DNA of 64,000 bases from Symbiobacteriaceae bacterium (GTDB lineage Bacteria; Bacillota; Sulfobacillia; Symbiobacteriales; Symbiobacteriaceae): assembly GCA_029239785.1 (NCBI GenBank), contig JARBUG010000007.1:1-64000 (forward strand). Reading direction: 5' to 3'. Below, one piece after another: positions 24,407-33,001 of the stretch. Within the stretch, counting starts at the first letter, position 1. Each line of letters starts with the position of its first letter. The notes under the pieces are model-generated. The model saw only the letters and a program-made list of their open reading frames with translations, searched no databases and was not told where the DNA came from. The position numbers and the translations under genes are program-made.

Positions 24407-26923
24407 ATGCAGTGGCTCAGGAATCTCCCCCTTCATTTCAAGATCGCATCGGTAGGCGGTCTGGTCATCCTCCTCATGCTGCTGGCCCTGACCTTCTCCA
24501 CATCCAGCGTCAATGCGCTGACCGCGAGCCAAAAAGAGCAACAGGTCACCGTCGAAGTGGTTCACCACATCGAACAACTCCTGACCGACCTCGTCGATAT
24601 GGAGACGGGCGTGCGTGGCTACGTCATCGCCGGAAACCGTGAGTTTCTTGAGCCGTTTGAGGTCGGCATGATGCAGCACTCCGAGCATCTCACGCAGCTC
24701 GAGGAGCTGATGAGCGACGATTCGTCCCAACTCGACCGGCTGGCCCGCATCCGCACCCTGATTGGCCGCTGGCACGACGAAGTGCTGCTCCCCGAGATCG
24801 CCCTGGTCGAGGGGCAGCAGAAGGAAGCCGCCGTCGCCATGGTGCAGTCCAAGGCCGGCAAGGCGATCATGGACCAGATTCGCAGCCTGATTGGCGAAGT
24901 GAACGCGGTCAAACAGCGGCAGGCCGCTGACCTGGCCGCGCAGGTGACGCGCACCGCCGAACAGAGCCGGAACCGCACCTTTGGTGCGGCCCTGGGCGCG
25001 GTTCTCCTCAGCACGCTCGCCGCCTATGCGCTGGCACGCTCCATCACCCGGCCCATCCTTGGCCTCATGGATGCAGCCGAGCAGGTGGCCACGGGCGGCG
25101 CCGGCTACCAGGTCCCCGTCGGCGCCCAGGACGAGGTGGGCCGCCTTGCCACCGCCTTCAACCGCATGAGCGACTCACTCATGCACCAGCAGGTCGAAAT
25201 GTCGGCCCAGAATGAAGAGCTCCATGCCCAGCAGGAGATGCTCACCCACACCATGGCCCAGCTGGAACGCGACAGCGACCGGCTGCGGCGCCTGAACCAG
25301 TTTTCCCGGTCGATGGTCAGCACCGACATTCCCTCGCTCTCCCGGCGGCTCCTGGCCGATCTGCTGGCCGCCTCCGGCGCCCAAGTGGGCGCCCTTGCCC
25401 TGCTGGACTCCACCGGCGATTTGAAGATCCAGGCGCAGGTCGGGCTTACGGAAGCGGCTGCGGCGGCGCCCCGGGTAACCGGCCTCTTCCAGGAGGCGCT
25501 CACTGCCGACGAGCCGCTGGCTGTCACCTACCCGAACGGCGCGCTCCTCCGCCCGGTCTACCATACCGACCTGCCGGTGGAGCACGAACTCTACGTGCCT
25601 ATTCGCTTCGGCGGCGAGACGCTGGCGGTGGCCGCCCTGGGCCGCACCGGCCCGGCGCCCTTTCCGCAGGAAGATATCCACTGGCTGACGATTATGGCGG
25701 CCCAGGCGGCGGCCACGCTCAGCAACACCCTGGGCTATGAGAAACTCAGCGAAGCCTTCACCGATTTGCAGGACAGCGCCGCCCACATTGAAGAGCTGAG
25801 CGCCCAGATCGAAGAGGAGCGGGACCGGGTGCGGGCCCAGCGCGATAACCTGCGGGCCATCCTCCAATCCACGTCCGAAGGCGTCTGCCTCGTCAGCCTC
25901 TCCGGCCTGCCCATTCTGGTCAACGACCAGTTCTGGCACCTGTTCGGCGCCGACTCCCGGCAGGAACTGACGATGGATGAACTGGGCGAGCTGATTCGCC
26001 CCCGCCTGAAGCACCCCAAGGCGGCCGGCAGCTTCATTCAGGCCATGCTCAGCCAGACCACCAGCACCGATGTGCTGGAGTTCGCCGAACCGGAGTACCG
26101 TGTGCTCCACCGTTTCACCACGCCGGTCTTTGCCGAAGATGGCAAGCTGCTGGGCAGCCTCTTCGTCCTGCGCGACGTGACCCGTGAGGCCGAAATCGAC
26201 CGCATGAAAACCGAGTTCATCTCCACGGTCTCCCATGAGCTGCGCACGCCGCTCACCGCCATTCGCGGCTACGTCGACCTGATTTTAGATGGCGACGTCG
26301 GCCCGATCTCTGATGAGCAGCGTGAGTTCCTGGACCTGGTCTCCCGCAGCACCGTACGGCTCGCCAACCTGATCAACGACCTGCTTGATGTTGAAAAGAT
26401 CGAGCAGGGGCGGATTCACATCAGGCAGGAAGAAGTGAACGCGGCCGCACTGCTGCGTGACGTCGTGGAGACCTTCCGGGTCAGCGCCGCCGACAAGGGG
26501 CTTACCTGCGACGTGACCGTCGAAGGGGCGCTGCCGCCCGTGTACGGCGACCCGGATCGGATCACCCAGGTCTTCAGCAACCTGCTCTCCAACGCCGTCA
26601 AGTACACCAAGGCCGGGGGCATTACCATCCGGGCCGCTGCCGATGCCGACCGGCTGACCTTTACCTTCGCCGACACGGGGATCGGTGTGGCGCCGGATCA
26701 TCTGCCCAGCCTGTTTGAGAAGTTCTACCGGGTGGACAACCAGTACACGCGCGAGGTCGGCGGCACAGGCCTGGGCCTGGCCATCACCAAAGCGATTGTG
26801 GAACACCACGGCGGCACCATCGAAGTCCAGAGCGAAGTTGGCACGGGAACCACGTTTGTGGTCACGCTCCCCGCCCACCGCGGCATTACGTCCCCCTCGG
26901 CCGGCAACCCGGCCCATTCGTAG
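24407..26923 (+). CDS. Sensor histidine kinase (CHASE3-HAMP-GAF-PAS-HisKA-HATPase)
   Basis: An 838-residue membrane kinase. TM1 lies near residues 10-30 and an extracytoplasmic CHASE3-type domain (EVVHHIEQLLTDLVDMETGV) follows. Next are TM2 (about 190-210), a HAMP domain and a coiled coil, then a GAF-like domain (about 300-440), another coiled coil and a PAS domain (AILQSTSEGVCLV). The kinase core has the H-box FISTVSHELRTPL with His610, the N-box NLLSNAVKYTK, DTGIGV and GTGLGLAI. The ATG at 24407 is preferred to one 27 bp upstream because GGTGGTGGG precedes it. It probably phosphorylates the receiver protein 23 bp downstream. The CHASE3 signal is unknown. Confidence 0.9.
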   Translation: MQWLRNLPLHFKIASVGGLVILLMLLALTFSTSSVNALTASQKEQQVTVEVVHHIEQLLTDLVDMETGVRGYVIAGNREFLEPFEVGMMQHSEHLTQLEELMSDDSSQLDRLARIRTLIGRWHDEVLLPEIALVEGQQKEAAVAMVQSKAGKAIMDQIRSLIGEVNAVKQRQAADLAAQVTRTAEQSRNRTFGAALGAVLLSTLAAYALARSITRPILGLMDAAEQVATGGAGYQVPVGAQDEVGRLATAFNRMSDSLMHQQVEMSAQNEELHAQQEMLTHTMAQLERDSDRLRRLNQFSRSMVSTDIPSLSRRLLADLLAASGAQVGALALLDSTGDLKIQAQVGLTEAAAAAPRVTGLFQEALTADEPLAVTYPNGALLRPVYHTDLPVEHELYVPIRFGGETLAVAALGRTGPAPFPQEDIHWLTIMAAQAAATLSNTLGYEKLSEAFTDLQDSAAHIEELSAQIEEERDRVRAQRDNLRAILQSTSEGVCLVSLSGLPILVNDQFWHLFGADSRQELTMDELGELIRPRLKHPKAAGSFIQAMLSQTTSTDVLEFAEPEYRVLHRFTTPVFAEDGKLLGSLFVLRDVTREAEIDRMKTEFISTVSHELRTPLTAIRGYVDLILDGDVGPISDEQREFLDLVSRSTVRLANLINDLLDVEKIEQGRIHIRQEEVNAAALLRDVVETFRVSAADKGLTCDVTVEGALPPVYGDPDRITQVFSNLLSNAVKYTKAGGITIRAAADADRLTFTFADTGIGVAPDHLPSLFEKFYRVDNQYTREVGGTGLGLAITKAIVEHHGGTIEVQSEVGTGTTFVVTLPAHRGITSPSAGNPAHS

Positions 26924-26946
26924 CACACCCCCAAGGAGGCCTTCCC

Positions 26947-27309
26947 ATGCCAAAGGTGCTCATCGTCGAAGATGACCCGCAGATCGCCCGCATCGTCCAA
27001 ATCAAGCTGACCAACAACGGCTTTACCGTCATCCATGCGCCGGACGGGGGCGCCGGCCTGGCTGCCGTCAGGGAGCATCGGCCCGACCTGGTCCTGCTCG
27101 ACGTCATGATGCCTGTGATGGACGGCTACCAGGTCCTCCGGTCTCTCCGTGCGGAGCCGGAGTTTGCCAAGCTGCCGGTGATCATGCTGACGGCCAAGGG
27201 CCAGGAGCGCGATATCCTCCACGGCTTCAAGGATGGCGCCACGGACTACGTGGTCAAGCCGTTCAGCCCCGCCGAGGTGGTCGCGCGGGTCCAGCGGGCG
27301 CTCCGTTAG
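26947..27309 (+). CDS. Receiver-only response regulator
   Basis: A 120-residue CheY-like receiver with no output domain. The acidic pocket is VEDD (7-10), the phosphoacceptor is Asp52 in LVLLDVMMP, and the conserved Thr and Lys are in MLTAK and VVKPFS. CAAGGAGG precedes the ATG. Lying between the kinase and the HEAT-repeat gene, it most likely signals by protein contact, perhaps with the HEAT scaffold, instead of binding DNA. Confidence 0.9.
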   Translation: MPKVLIVEDDPQIARIVQIKLTNNGFTVIHAPDGGAGLAAVREHRPDLVLLDVMMPVMDGYQVLRSLRAEPEFAKLPVIMLTAKGQERDILHGFKDGATDYVVKPFSPAEVVARVQRALR

Positions 27310-27319
27310 TTGCGCAGCC

Positions 27320-28423
27320 ATGGCAGATAACACCCCTGTTGCCCTGGAGGTCGCTCTGCTCGCCGTATATAGCCTGGCGATTCTCCTGCTGATCATGGTG
27401 GCCTATACGATCCTGCACCGCTTTCTGTCGCTCTGGCAGGAGGGCTACGCGGCCCGGCGCCGGGCCCGCCTGGAGGAGGCGGTCGCCATGCTGGTAGCCG
27501 AAGAGACCGACCCAGTCCGCTTCCTGCGGCAGCTTCCCCGGGCGGACTACACCTACGCCGAGGAGCTGTTGCTGGAGTACGCGGCCAAGTTCGGCCCCGA
27601 AGTCCGGTCACGGCTGGCACCGGTCTTTGACGCTACTGGTGCGCTGCAGCGGAACCGGCGGCGGACCCGCTCCCGCAAGTGGTGGCGCCGGGCTGACGGC
27701 GCCCGGCGCTTCGGCCTGATGGGCGACGCGAACGTCTCCCGCTTTCTGCGGCCCCTGCTCAGGGATGGGAATGTGGAAGTGCGCATGGCCGCAGGCCGCT
27801 CCCTGCTTGAACTGGGCGCCACCGACTGGATCGATGACCTGGTGCAGACCCTGGCCGACCCCAACCTGCTGAGCACCCTGCGCATCGCTGATGTGATCCT
27901 GGGCGCCGGCGCCCAGGCGGTGCCCAGCCTGGTCGATTTCATCAGCGCCAACCCGGGCGCCCGGGGCGTGACCACCGCCCTGGAAATCCTGGGCGATATG
28001 CGGGCCGTGGCTGCCAGCCCGGTCATCGCCGGCCCGCTCCAGACCTCCTCCAGTGCCGATGTGCGTGCCGCGGCCTGCCGTGCCCTGGGCCGCCTGGAAA
28101 CCCCGGACGCCGTGGAACTGCTGGTATCCGCCCTCGATGATGAGGCCTGGGAAGTGCGCGCACAGGCGCTGCGGGCGTTGGGGCGCATTGGTGACCCCAC
28201 CGCCGCACCGGCGGTCTTCCGACTCCTCGCAGGTGAGAACCCCTGGGTCATCTTCAACGCTGCCACTGCCCTCGCCGCCATGGGCCCCGACGTCCACCTG
28301 CAACTTGAGGAAGCGTACCGGCGCCGCCTGGCGACCGAGGCCGGCGCCCCCTCCATGCTGACCCGGGTGCTGGGTGAGGTGCTCAGCCCATATCTCCCGG
28401 AGGGGCAGGTGACGGTCGTATGA
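27320..28423 (+). CDS. Membrane-anchored HEAT-repeat protein
   Basis: A 367-residue protein with one N-terminal transmembrane helix (LEVALLAVYSLAILLLIMVAYTIL). A basic linker (RNRRRTRSRKWWRR) follows. The rest is at least five HEAT/PBS-lyase-like repeats, seen in VEVRMAAGRSLLELGATD, DVRAAACRALGRLETPDA and EVRAQALRALGRIGDPTA. HEAT arrays are protein-binding scaffolds. Its stop overlaps the start of the glycosyltransferase gene by 4 bp (ATGA), implying equal production and probably a complex. No clear ribosome binding site precedes the ATG at 27320, so its translation may depend on the receiver gene 11 bp upstream. Confidence 0.85.
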   Translation: MADNTPVALEVALLAVYSLAILLLIMVAYTILHRFLSLWQEGYAARRRARLEEAVAMLVAEETDPVRFLRQLPRADYTYAEELLLEYAAKFGPEVRSRLAPVFDATGALQRNRRRTRSRKWWRRADGARRFGLMGDANVSRFLRPLLRDGNVEVRMAAGRSLLELGATDWIDDLVQTLADPNLLSTLRIADVILGAGAQAVPSLVDFISANPGARGVTTALEILGDMRAVAASPVIAGPLQTSSSADVRAAACRALGRLETPDAVELLVSALDDEAWEVRAQALRALGRIGDPTAAPAVFRLLAGENPWVIFNAATALAAMGPDVHLQLEEAYRRRLATEAGAPSMLTRVLGEVLSPYLPEGQVTVV

Positions 28424-29829
28424 CCTGGTGGAGCACCATCGTCCTGGGCTACAACGGCCTGATCTTCAGCTACTTTATCTTCGTGGACACGTTCTACGTC
28501 GTCATGACGCTCCTGGCGTTCAAGGCGATTCTCACGCACCTTATCCATACCCGGCACGTGACCCCGTACCGTCTCTACCAGTCGGGTATGACCCCGCCCA
28601 TCTCCATTCTCATGCCCGCCTACAACGAGGCCGCCACCATTGTCGAGTGTGTGCGGTCCATGAGCCTGGTCCGCTACCCGGAGACCGAAATCATCGTCAT
28701 CAACGACGGCTCCAAGGACGCCACGCTCCAAACCCTGGTCGACACTTTCGGCCTGAAACCCGTGCAGCGGACGCCCCTGCGTCCGCTGTCGCACAAACCG
28801 ATTCGCGGCACCTACGCCTCGCCGAACTACCCGAACCTGCTGGTGGTCGACAAGGTGAACGGCGGCAAGGCCGATGCCCTGAATGTAGGTATCTCCCTCT
28901 CCCGCTGCCCCCTCTTTTGCGCGGTGGACGCCGACTCGCTCCTCCAGGAAGACGCCCTGGAGCGGGTGGTGCAGCCCTTCCTCCAGAACCCCAGAACGGT
29001 GGCAACCGGCGGCTTCATCCGGGTGGTGAACGGGTGTGCCGTTCACGCCGGCCGGGTGATCAAGGTCGGCCTGCCGCGCAACCTGGTCGCCCTCTTTCAG
29101 ATCGTGGAGTACCTGCGGGCCTTCTACCTGGGCCGCATGGGCTGGAACCCCACCGGTGGCCTGCTGATCATCTCCGGCGCCTTCGGCCTCTTCAAGACCC
29201 AGGCCGTGGCCGAAGTGGGCGGCTACCTGACCAGCAGCGTCGGGGAGGATATGGAACTCGTCGTCCGCCTCCACCGGCAGATGGCCGAGCGGGGGCAGGA
29301 GTACGAGGTCGCCTTCGTGCCCGACCCGGTCTGCTGGACCGAAGTGCCCGAGTCAACCAAGGTGCTGGGGCGCCAGCGCGACCGCTGGCACCGGGGCCTG
29401 CTCGACACCCTCATTCGCCACCGGGGCATGCTCTTCCGGCGCCGCTACAAGGCCGCGGGTATGGCTGCCATGCCGTACTTCTGGCTGGTGGAGGTCTTCG
29501 GGCCGGTCATTGAGCTGTCGGGCTATGTACTAATTCCCGTTGCCGCCTGGCTCGGGCTGATTAACTGGTTCGCCTTCCAGGTCTTCCTGGCGCTGTCGAT
29601 CCTCTTTGGCATCCTGCTCTCTGTCTCGGCGGTTCTGGCCGAGGAGCTGAGCTTCCGGCGGTACCGGTCGTACGGGCAGCTGCTGGCGCTGTTCGGCATC
29701 GCGGTGCTGGAGAACCTCGGCTACCGGCAGCTGACGGGCTGGTGGCGCCTGCGGGGCATTTACACCTTCCTCAAGGGCGGCCACCAGTGGGGCGAAATGA
29801 CCCGCAAGGGCTTCTCCAAGGCCAGCTGA
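28420..29829 (+). CDS. Membrane family-2 glycosyltransferase (PgaC/IcaA-like, processive)
   Basis: A 469-residue membrane enzyme with one or two N-terminal helices and about four C-terminal helices around a cytoplasmic GT-A domain. Nucleotide-sugar motifs are ILMPAYNEA, VINDGSKD and FCAVDADS. The base region is GEDMELVV, and QRDRWHRG is the QxxRW motif of processive beta-glycan synthases such as poly-N-acetylglucosamine or cellulose synthase. The polymer cannot be named from sequence; no deacetylase, export or PilZ partner lies nearby. Coupling to the HEAT gene and linkage to the kinase pair suggest that synthesis is switched on by the sensed signal. Confidence 0.88.
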   Translation: MTWWSTIVLGYNGLIFSYFIFVDTFYVVMTLLAFKAILTHLIHTRHVTPYRLYQSGMTPPISILMPAYNEAATIVECVRSMSLVRYPETEIIVINDGSKDATLQTLVDTFGLKPVQRTPLRPLSHKPIRGTYASPNYPNLLVVDKVNGGKADALNVGISLSRCPLFCAVDADSLLQEDALERVVQPFLQNPRTVATGGFIRVVNGCAVHAGRVIKVGLPRNLVALFQIVEYLRAFYLGRMGWNPTGGLLIISGAFGLFKTQAVAEVGGYLTSSVGEDMELVVRLHRQMAERGQEYEVAFVPDPVCWTEVPESTKVLGRQRDRWHRGLLDTLIRHRGMLFRRRYKAAGMAAMPYFWLVEVFGPVIELSGYVLIPVAAWLGLINWFAFQVFLALSILFGILLSVSAVLAEELSFRRYRSYGQLLALFGIAVLENLGYRQLTGWWRLRGIYTFLKGGHQWGEMTRKGFSKAS

Positions 29830-29871
29830 ATCCCCGGCTGCCCTGGCCCCGGCCCCAGCCTCGCCCCCGTC

Positions 29872-30459
29872 TCACCCGGGCTGGCAGGACCCGGAAGGGC
29901 TGGCGCCCGCGAACGCCCAGTCCCGCCGCAGCAGGCCATACAGAGCTGTATCGGTCACTTCGCCGTTTACAATCCATCGCTCCCGCAAGAAGCCCTCTTC
30001 TTGAAACCCCAGACGCCGGAGGGTCCGTGCGGATGCTTCATTGCGCGGGTCGATGTCGGCTTCAATACGATTGAGGCCAACGTCAGAGAAGGCCCAGTCC
30101 AGCAAGGCAGACAGCGCCTCATGCATAAACCCATGGCCCCAAGCCGCATGTGCCAGCGCATACCCCACCTCGGCCCGTTTGCACTGCTCGCTGAAACTGA
30201 AGAGACTGCACGTGCCAATGATCCGTCCATCAGTCTGGCGCTCAATGCCGATCTGAAGATACTCACCACTTGCCAGCGCTGCATTGGTCCTGGCAATAAA
30301 ATGGTTCGCCATCTCCGCGCTGCTCCACGGTGGCGTTGACCAGAAGCGCATCACGGCGGGATCCGAGAAAATCTCGAACAGGTCGGAGGCGTCATCCTCC
30401 CGAAGCGGGCGGAGAACTAGGCGAGCGGTACGGAGGGTCACCTGATCAAAAGACCGCAT
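29872..30459 (-). CDS. GNAT N-acetyltransferase (RimJ/RimL-like)
   Basis: A 195-residue acetyltransferase. The N-terminal TLRTARLVLRPLREDDASDL is the classic start of the RimJ-type GNAT fold. The acetyl-CoA region reads VGYALAHAAWGHGFMHEAL, and NEASARTLRRLGFQEEG forms the last helix-strand. Family members acetylate ribosomal proteins, amino acids or antibiotics; no substrate is evident. The ATG at 30459 follows GGGGTG by about 9 bp. The gene is convergent with the glycosyltransferase operon. Confidence 0.82.
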   Translation of the reverse strand: MRSFDQVTLRTARLVLRPLREDDASDLFEIFSDPAVMRFWSTPPWSSAEMANHFIARTNAALASGEYLQIGIERQTDGRIIGTCSLFSFSEQCKRAEVGYALAHAAWGHGFMHEALSALLDWAFSDVGLNRIEADIDPRNEASARTLRRLGFQEEGFLRERWIVNGEVTDTALYGLLRRDWAFAGASPSGSCQPG

Positions 30460-30635
30460 TACATTCACACCCCACAGGCAGAAGCGTAACATCCTTCGCA
30501 CTACTTCATGACCGGCGCCAGGATCTCCTTTGCCGCTCCGAGGCAGCACACTTGCTGCACCAACTCCGGTTTACCCTCGCGCACATCCACATGCCCGCGG
30601 CCACAAGCAAGCAGTCTGCCCGGGCTTCTAGAGGA
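30460..30635. other. Gap between the GNAT gene and the tRNA terminator
   Basis: No supported gene. On the minus strand about 40 codons ending at TAG 30501-30503 look protein-like (ending GAAKEILAPVMK) but have no plausible start. They could be the remnant of a decayed gene. Confidence 0.3.
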
Positions 30636-30686
30636 CCAAAGAAGAGAAGGGCTGTAGGGATAAAACCCTACAGCCCTTCTCTTCTT

Positions 30687-30689
<3 letters not shown>
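30636..30689. terminator. Bidirectional terminator directly attached to tRNA-Leu
   Basis: A perfect 24-bp inverted repeat (30636-30659 with 30666-30689, 6-nt loop). Each strand reads as a G+C-rich inner stem followed by a pyrimidine-rich tail (TTCTCTTCTTT). The arm nearest the tRNA includes the encoded CCA end at 30687-30689. Confidence 0.8.
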
Positions 30690-30774
<85 letters not shown>

Positions 30775-30854
30775 GAGCAGCGAAATCAATGATACGACCT
30801 GGCGCCCTGAAAAGCAAGCACACAAAAAGCGGGCGCCCAGGGCGCCCGCTCCAT

Positions 30855-31229
30855 TTAATTCCCCTTCGGATCGCCCTTCTGGTACACCGTTTCATTCGGG
30901 TACACGTAGCCCATGGTCTTGGCCAGGTACTCCAGGTATTGGTCGCTCGTCATCTGTGACATCTTGTCGTCCAGCGCCTTTACCTGGCGCTGCTTCGTTT
31001 CAATTTCCTGGTCCAGCTGCGCGGCCCGGGCGTTAACCGCCTCAAGCTGCTGTTCAGTCGCGTAGAAACTCTTGAGGCTCACCACACTCACCGCGCCCAG
31101 GGCAATAATTAGCGCGCCAGACAGCCAGTGCCGCTTGAGCGCGTTGCGCTTGGGGCGGCGTACTGGTCCGGGCGCGCCTGAGTCAGCCTGATGATCATCA
31201 ATATGGCGTTTCAATCTTACAGAACTCAT
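30855..31229 (-). CDS. divIC: Septum formation initiator DivIC/FtsB-family protein
   Basis: A 124-residue bitopic division protein. A basic cytoplasmic tail precedes a single transmembrane helix (WLSGALIIALGAVSVVSL, about 35-53). An external coiled coil (ATEQQLEAVNARAAQLDQE...) and the short family end domain (YLEYLAKTMGYVYPNE) follow. It works with FtsL and DivIB at the septum. Its ATG overlaps the stop of the upstream HTH gene by 4 bp. The position after yabQ matches Bacillus, apart from the inserted regulator. Confidence 0.88.
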   Translation of the reverse strand: MSSVRLKRHIDDHQADSGAPGPVRRPKRNALKRHWLSGALIIALGAVSVVSLKSFYATEQQLEAVNARAAQLDQEIETKQRQVKALDDKMSQMTSDQYLEYLAKTMGYVYPNETVYQKGDPKGN

Positions 31230-31459
31230 TCCTCTTCCTCCCTGTCGGCGGAGTCAAAGAGTCCGAGCGTGTCGCCGGGCAGGACGATAACGACCTGATA
31301 CCCCTTTGTTTTCGCCCGGTTGTACAAGGTCGCGACGGTGCCTGACGCCAGGGATAGGCGCTTTGCAACAGCATCGTTGCTCATGCCCATTTCTTTCAGA
31401 ACGACGACCTGCCGTTCGCGAAAGCTGAGCTTTTCGGCACCGCGAATTTCGATATTCAC
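31226..31459 (-). CDS. Small GerE/LuxR-type helix-turn-helix protein
   Basis: A 77-residue protein consisting almost only of a LuxR/GerE-type HTH. LSFRERQVVVLKEMGMSNDAVAKRLSLASGTVATLYNRAK aligns with the family pattern from LTxREREVL to TV..H. A short acidic tail ends DREEEE. The length is similar to GerE, but sequence does not show orthology. The start is GTG at 31459. It is co-transcribed and coupled with divIC. Seven 11-bp repeats lie directly upstream, suggesting autoregulation and so control of divIC. Confidence 0.75.
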   Translation of the reverse strand: MNIEIRGAEKLSFRERQVVVLKEMGMSNDAVAKRLSLASGTVATLYNRAKTKGYQVVIVLPGDTLGLFDSADREEEE

Positions 31460-31481
31460 AGCAGCGACCCGCCTTCATCGT

Positions 31482-31558
31482 TGTGCACAGCCTGTGGATA
31501 TACTGTGTACAAAGTGAGTACAACCTGTGTACATCCTTGATACAGTTTTTATACGTTT
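31482..31558. repeat. Seven tandem 11-bp repeats, consensus TGTGTACAncc
   Basis: Starting at 31482 successive 11-mers begin TGTGCACA, TGTGGATA, TGTGTACA, TGAGTACA, TGTGTACA, TTGATACA and TTTATACG. The five central units match best. The period is one DNA helical turn, so all sites face the same side. The array lies 23-100 bp upstream of the GTG of the small HTH gene, over a possible promoter (TTGTAC, 15 bp, TATATC on the minus strand). Confidence 0.75.
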
Positions 31559-31646
31559 CTCGGGCAACGCCGAAAATCCTTCTCACGCGCTGTAAAAATC
31601 TACAGCAGTGCGCGCTGGAAGGATTGTCAGACTCCTTTATGAGACA

Positions 31647-32243
31647 CTACCGCCGTTTTCGGCCCCCCGGCGGGCCCAACAGCCAGTGTCGCAGCCGCCG
31701 CTTCAGGCGGCGTTTCGTCAGCAAGTAGTGCAGCCTTAAGAACCGGTAAGGCCCGTTCAACGGCGCCAGCAGCCAGCCGCCCAGGCGGACCAGCAGGCCC
31801 CACACGCCCATGCCCAGGTCGGCCACCCAGTCGGCGATCGTTAGAACCGCCGCCCAGAGCACGCCCGCCACCCAGAGCACCGGCGCCACCAACAGCCGCA
31901 TTATTAGTGTGGCGATCAGATCCGCCACCCATTCCAACACCCCGATAATCGCCTGGTAGATCGCCCGCACCACCGGGCTTGCCAGCCAGTAGTACAGCCC
32001 AATCCCCAGAAGCAGCGCGACCACCACATACCCCCGCCGGTCGCCCCAGTTCCCGAAGAACAGGGCGCCCGAGAGCGCCAGCGTCGCCACCGCCCAGAAC
32101 AGCAAATCGGCGGCCGCCGCCAGCCAGGCGTTAGGCCGGTAATGGCCCCGGGCTACCCTGAGCAGGTCGAAGAGCGTGCCCAGTACGGCGCCGCACAGCG
32201 TAATCATGAAAAAGCCATAGAACTGCAGGTCCAGCCGCTGCAA
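31647..32243 (-). CDS. yabQ: Spore cortex biosynthesis protein YabQ
   Basis: A 198-residue membrane protein with four to six hydrophobic segments and a strongly basic C-terminus (KRRLKRRLRHWLLGPPGGRKRR region). The N-terminal LDLQFYGFFMITLCGAVLG and LFDLLR match YabQ, which is needed for spore cortex formation. The TTG at 32243 is chosen because GGGAGGGGGA lies 6 bp upstream; a GTG 21 bp earlier is less likely. Position between yabP and divIC is as in Bacillus. Confidence 0.8.
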   Translation of the reverse strand: MQRLDLQFYGFFMITLCGAVLGTLFDLLRVARGHYRPNAWLAAAADLLFWAVATLALSGALFFGNWGDRRGYVVVALLLGIGLYYWLASPVVRAIYQAIIGVLEWVADLIATLIMRLLVAPVLWVAGVLWAAVLTIADWVADLGMGVWGLLVRLGGWLLAPLNGPYRFLRLHYLLTKRRLKRRLRHWLLGPPGGRKRR

Positions 32244-32384
32244 GACTCGTCCCCCTCCCGGCACCGCAGGCGCCTCAGGAGAAAGGTATGCGACAAGCCC
32301 TGTGGACAGACCGGTCCGAATGGCGAGTATTACGTGGCCCTACATTTCTTCGCGGTGAGTTCGCGAACTCCTCCGCGCCCGCAG

Positions 32385-32414
32385 CAAAAAAGCACGAGGA
32401 AATCACCCCGTGCT
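32385..32414 (-). terminator. Intrinsic terminator after yabP
   Basis: Stem of nine pairs with one non-matching position (32391-32399 with 32406-32414), followed on the minus strand by TTTTTT (32390-32385). It lies between yabP and yabQ and should separate their transcripts. Confidence 0.75.
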
Positions 32415-32451
32415 CCACTACAAACTTTGTACAAAATCCACGCGCCTGACC

Positions 32452-32733
32452 TCACCGCAGGAGACGCTCCAGGAAGCTGCGCGTCCGCCCCTGTCTTACC
32501 TTGCCTGCCCGGGTGGTGGCGTACGCAAGCGAGTTCACGTACCCTTCCACGGCAAAGCGGCCGGTCTCCAAATCCAACTGCTTGATATTCAAATCCTCGC
32601 CCTTGAGGGTCAGCGTCCCCAGATGCGTCTCCATAATAATCTGCTCGTCATCATAGCTCTCCACCGCGGTGACCCCGGTCACCGTCATCTGCTCGCGGTC
32701 GAAAATCTGCAGGCCGTGCCGGCTGTTCTCCAT
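32452..32733 (-). CDS. yabP: Sporulation protein YabP
   Basis: A 93-residue soluble protein with the YabP pattern: RHGLQIFDREQMTVTGV at the start, followed by VESYDDEQIIMET, LTLKGEDLNIKQLDLE and GRFAVEGYVNSLAY. YabP is produced in the mother cell and is needed for cortex assembly in Bacillus. Two GAGG-like stretches precede the ATG. It is followed by its own terminator and is divergent from prkA. Confidence 0.88.
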   Translation of the reverse strand: MENSRHGLQIFDREQMTVTGVTAVESYDDEQIIMETHLGTLTLKGEDLNIKQLDLETGRFAVEGYVNSLAYATTRAGKVRQGRTRSFLERLLR

Positions 32734-33001
32734 ACCTCGCGACTACCTCCTCGAAGAGAGAACCCGGGCGTCACTCCCATGCCTATTCACCCGCCGCGAT
32801 GATTAGGACGCCGACCCACACGCCTCTCCAAACCTTTTCGTACAAATCGCGCGTTCAGTACCGAACCGACCTCCACGCGTTCACGTATTGGGATATAAAT
32901 ACACAGTTCTTCGCCCAGTCATTTCAGCACTGAACATTAACCCGTGTGTCCAGGATTTCGCCCCGAGCGCGAAACCAAGCATGCCAGGAGGAGGCGGTCG
33001 A

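Noticed and set aside
30460-30635. A short minus-strand protein-like frame after tRNA-Leu
   Set aside because: There is no plausible start or ribosome binding site, and the open frame runs into the tRNA. It was kept only as a possible remnant.
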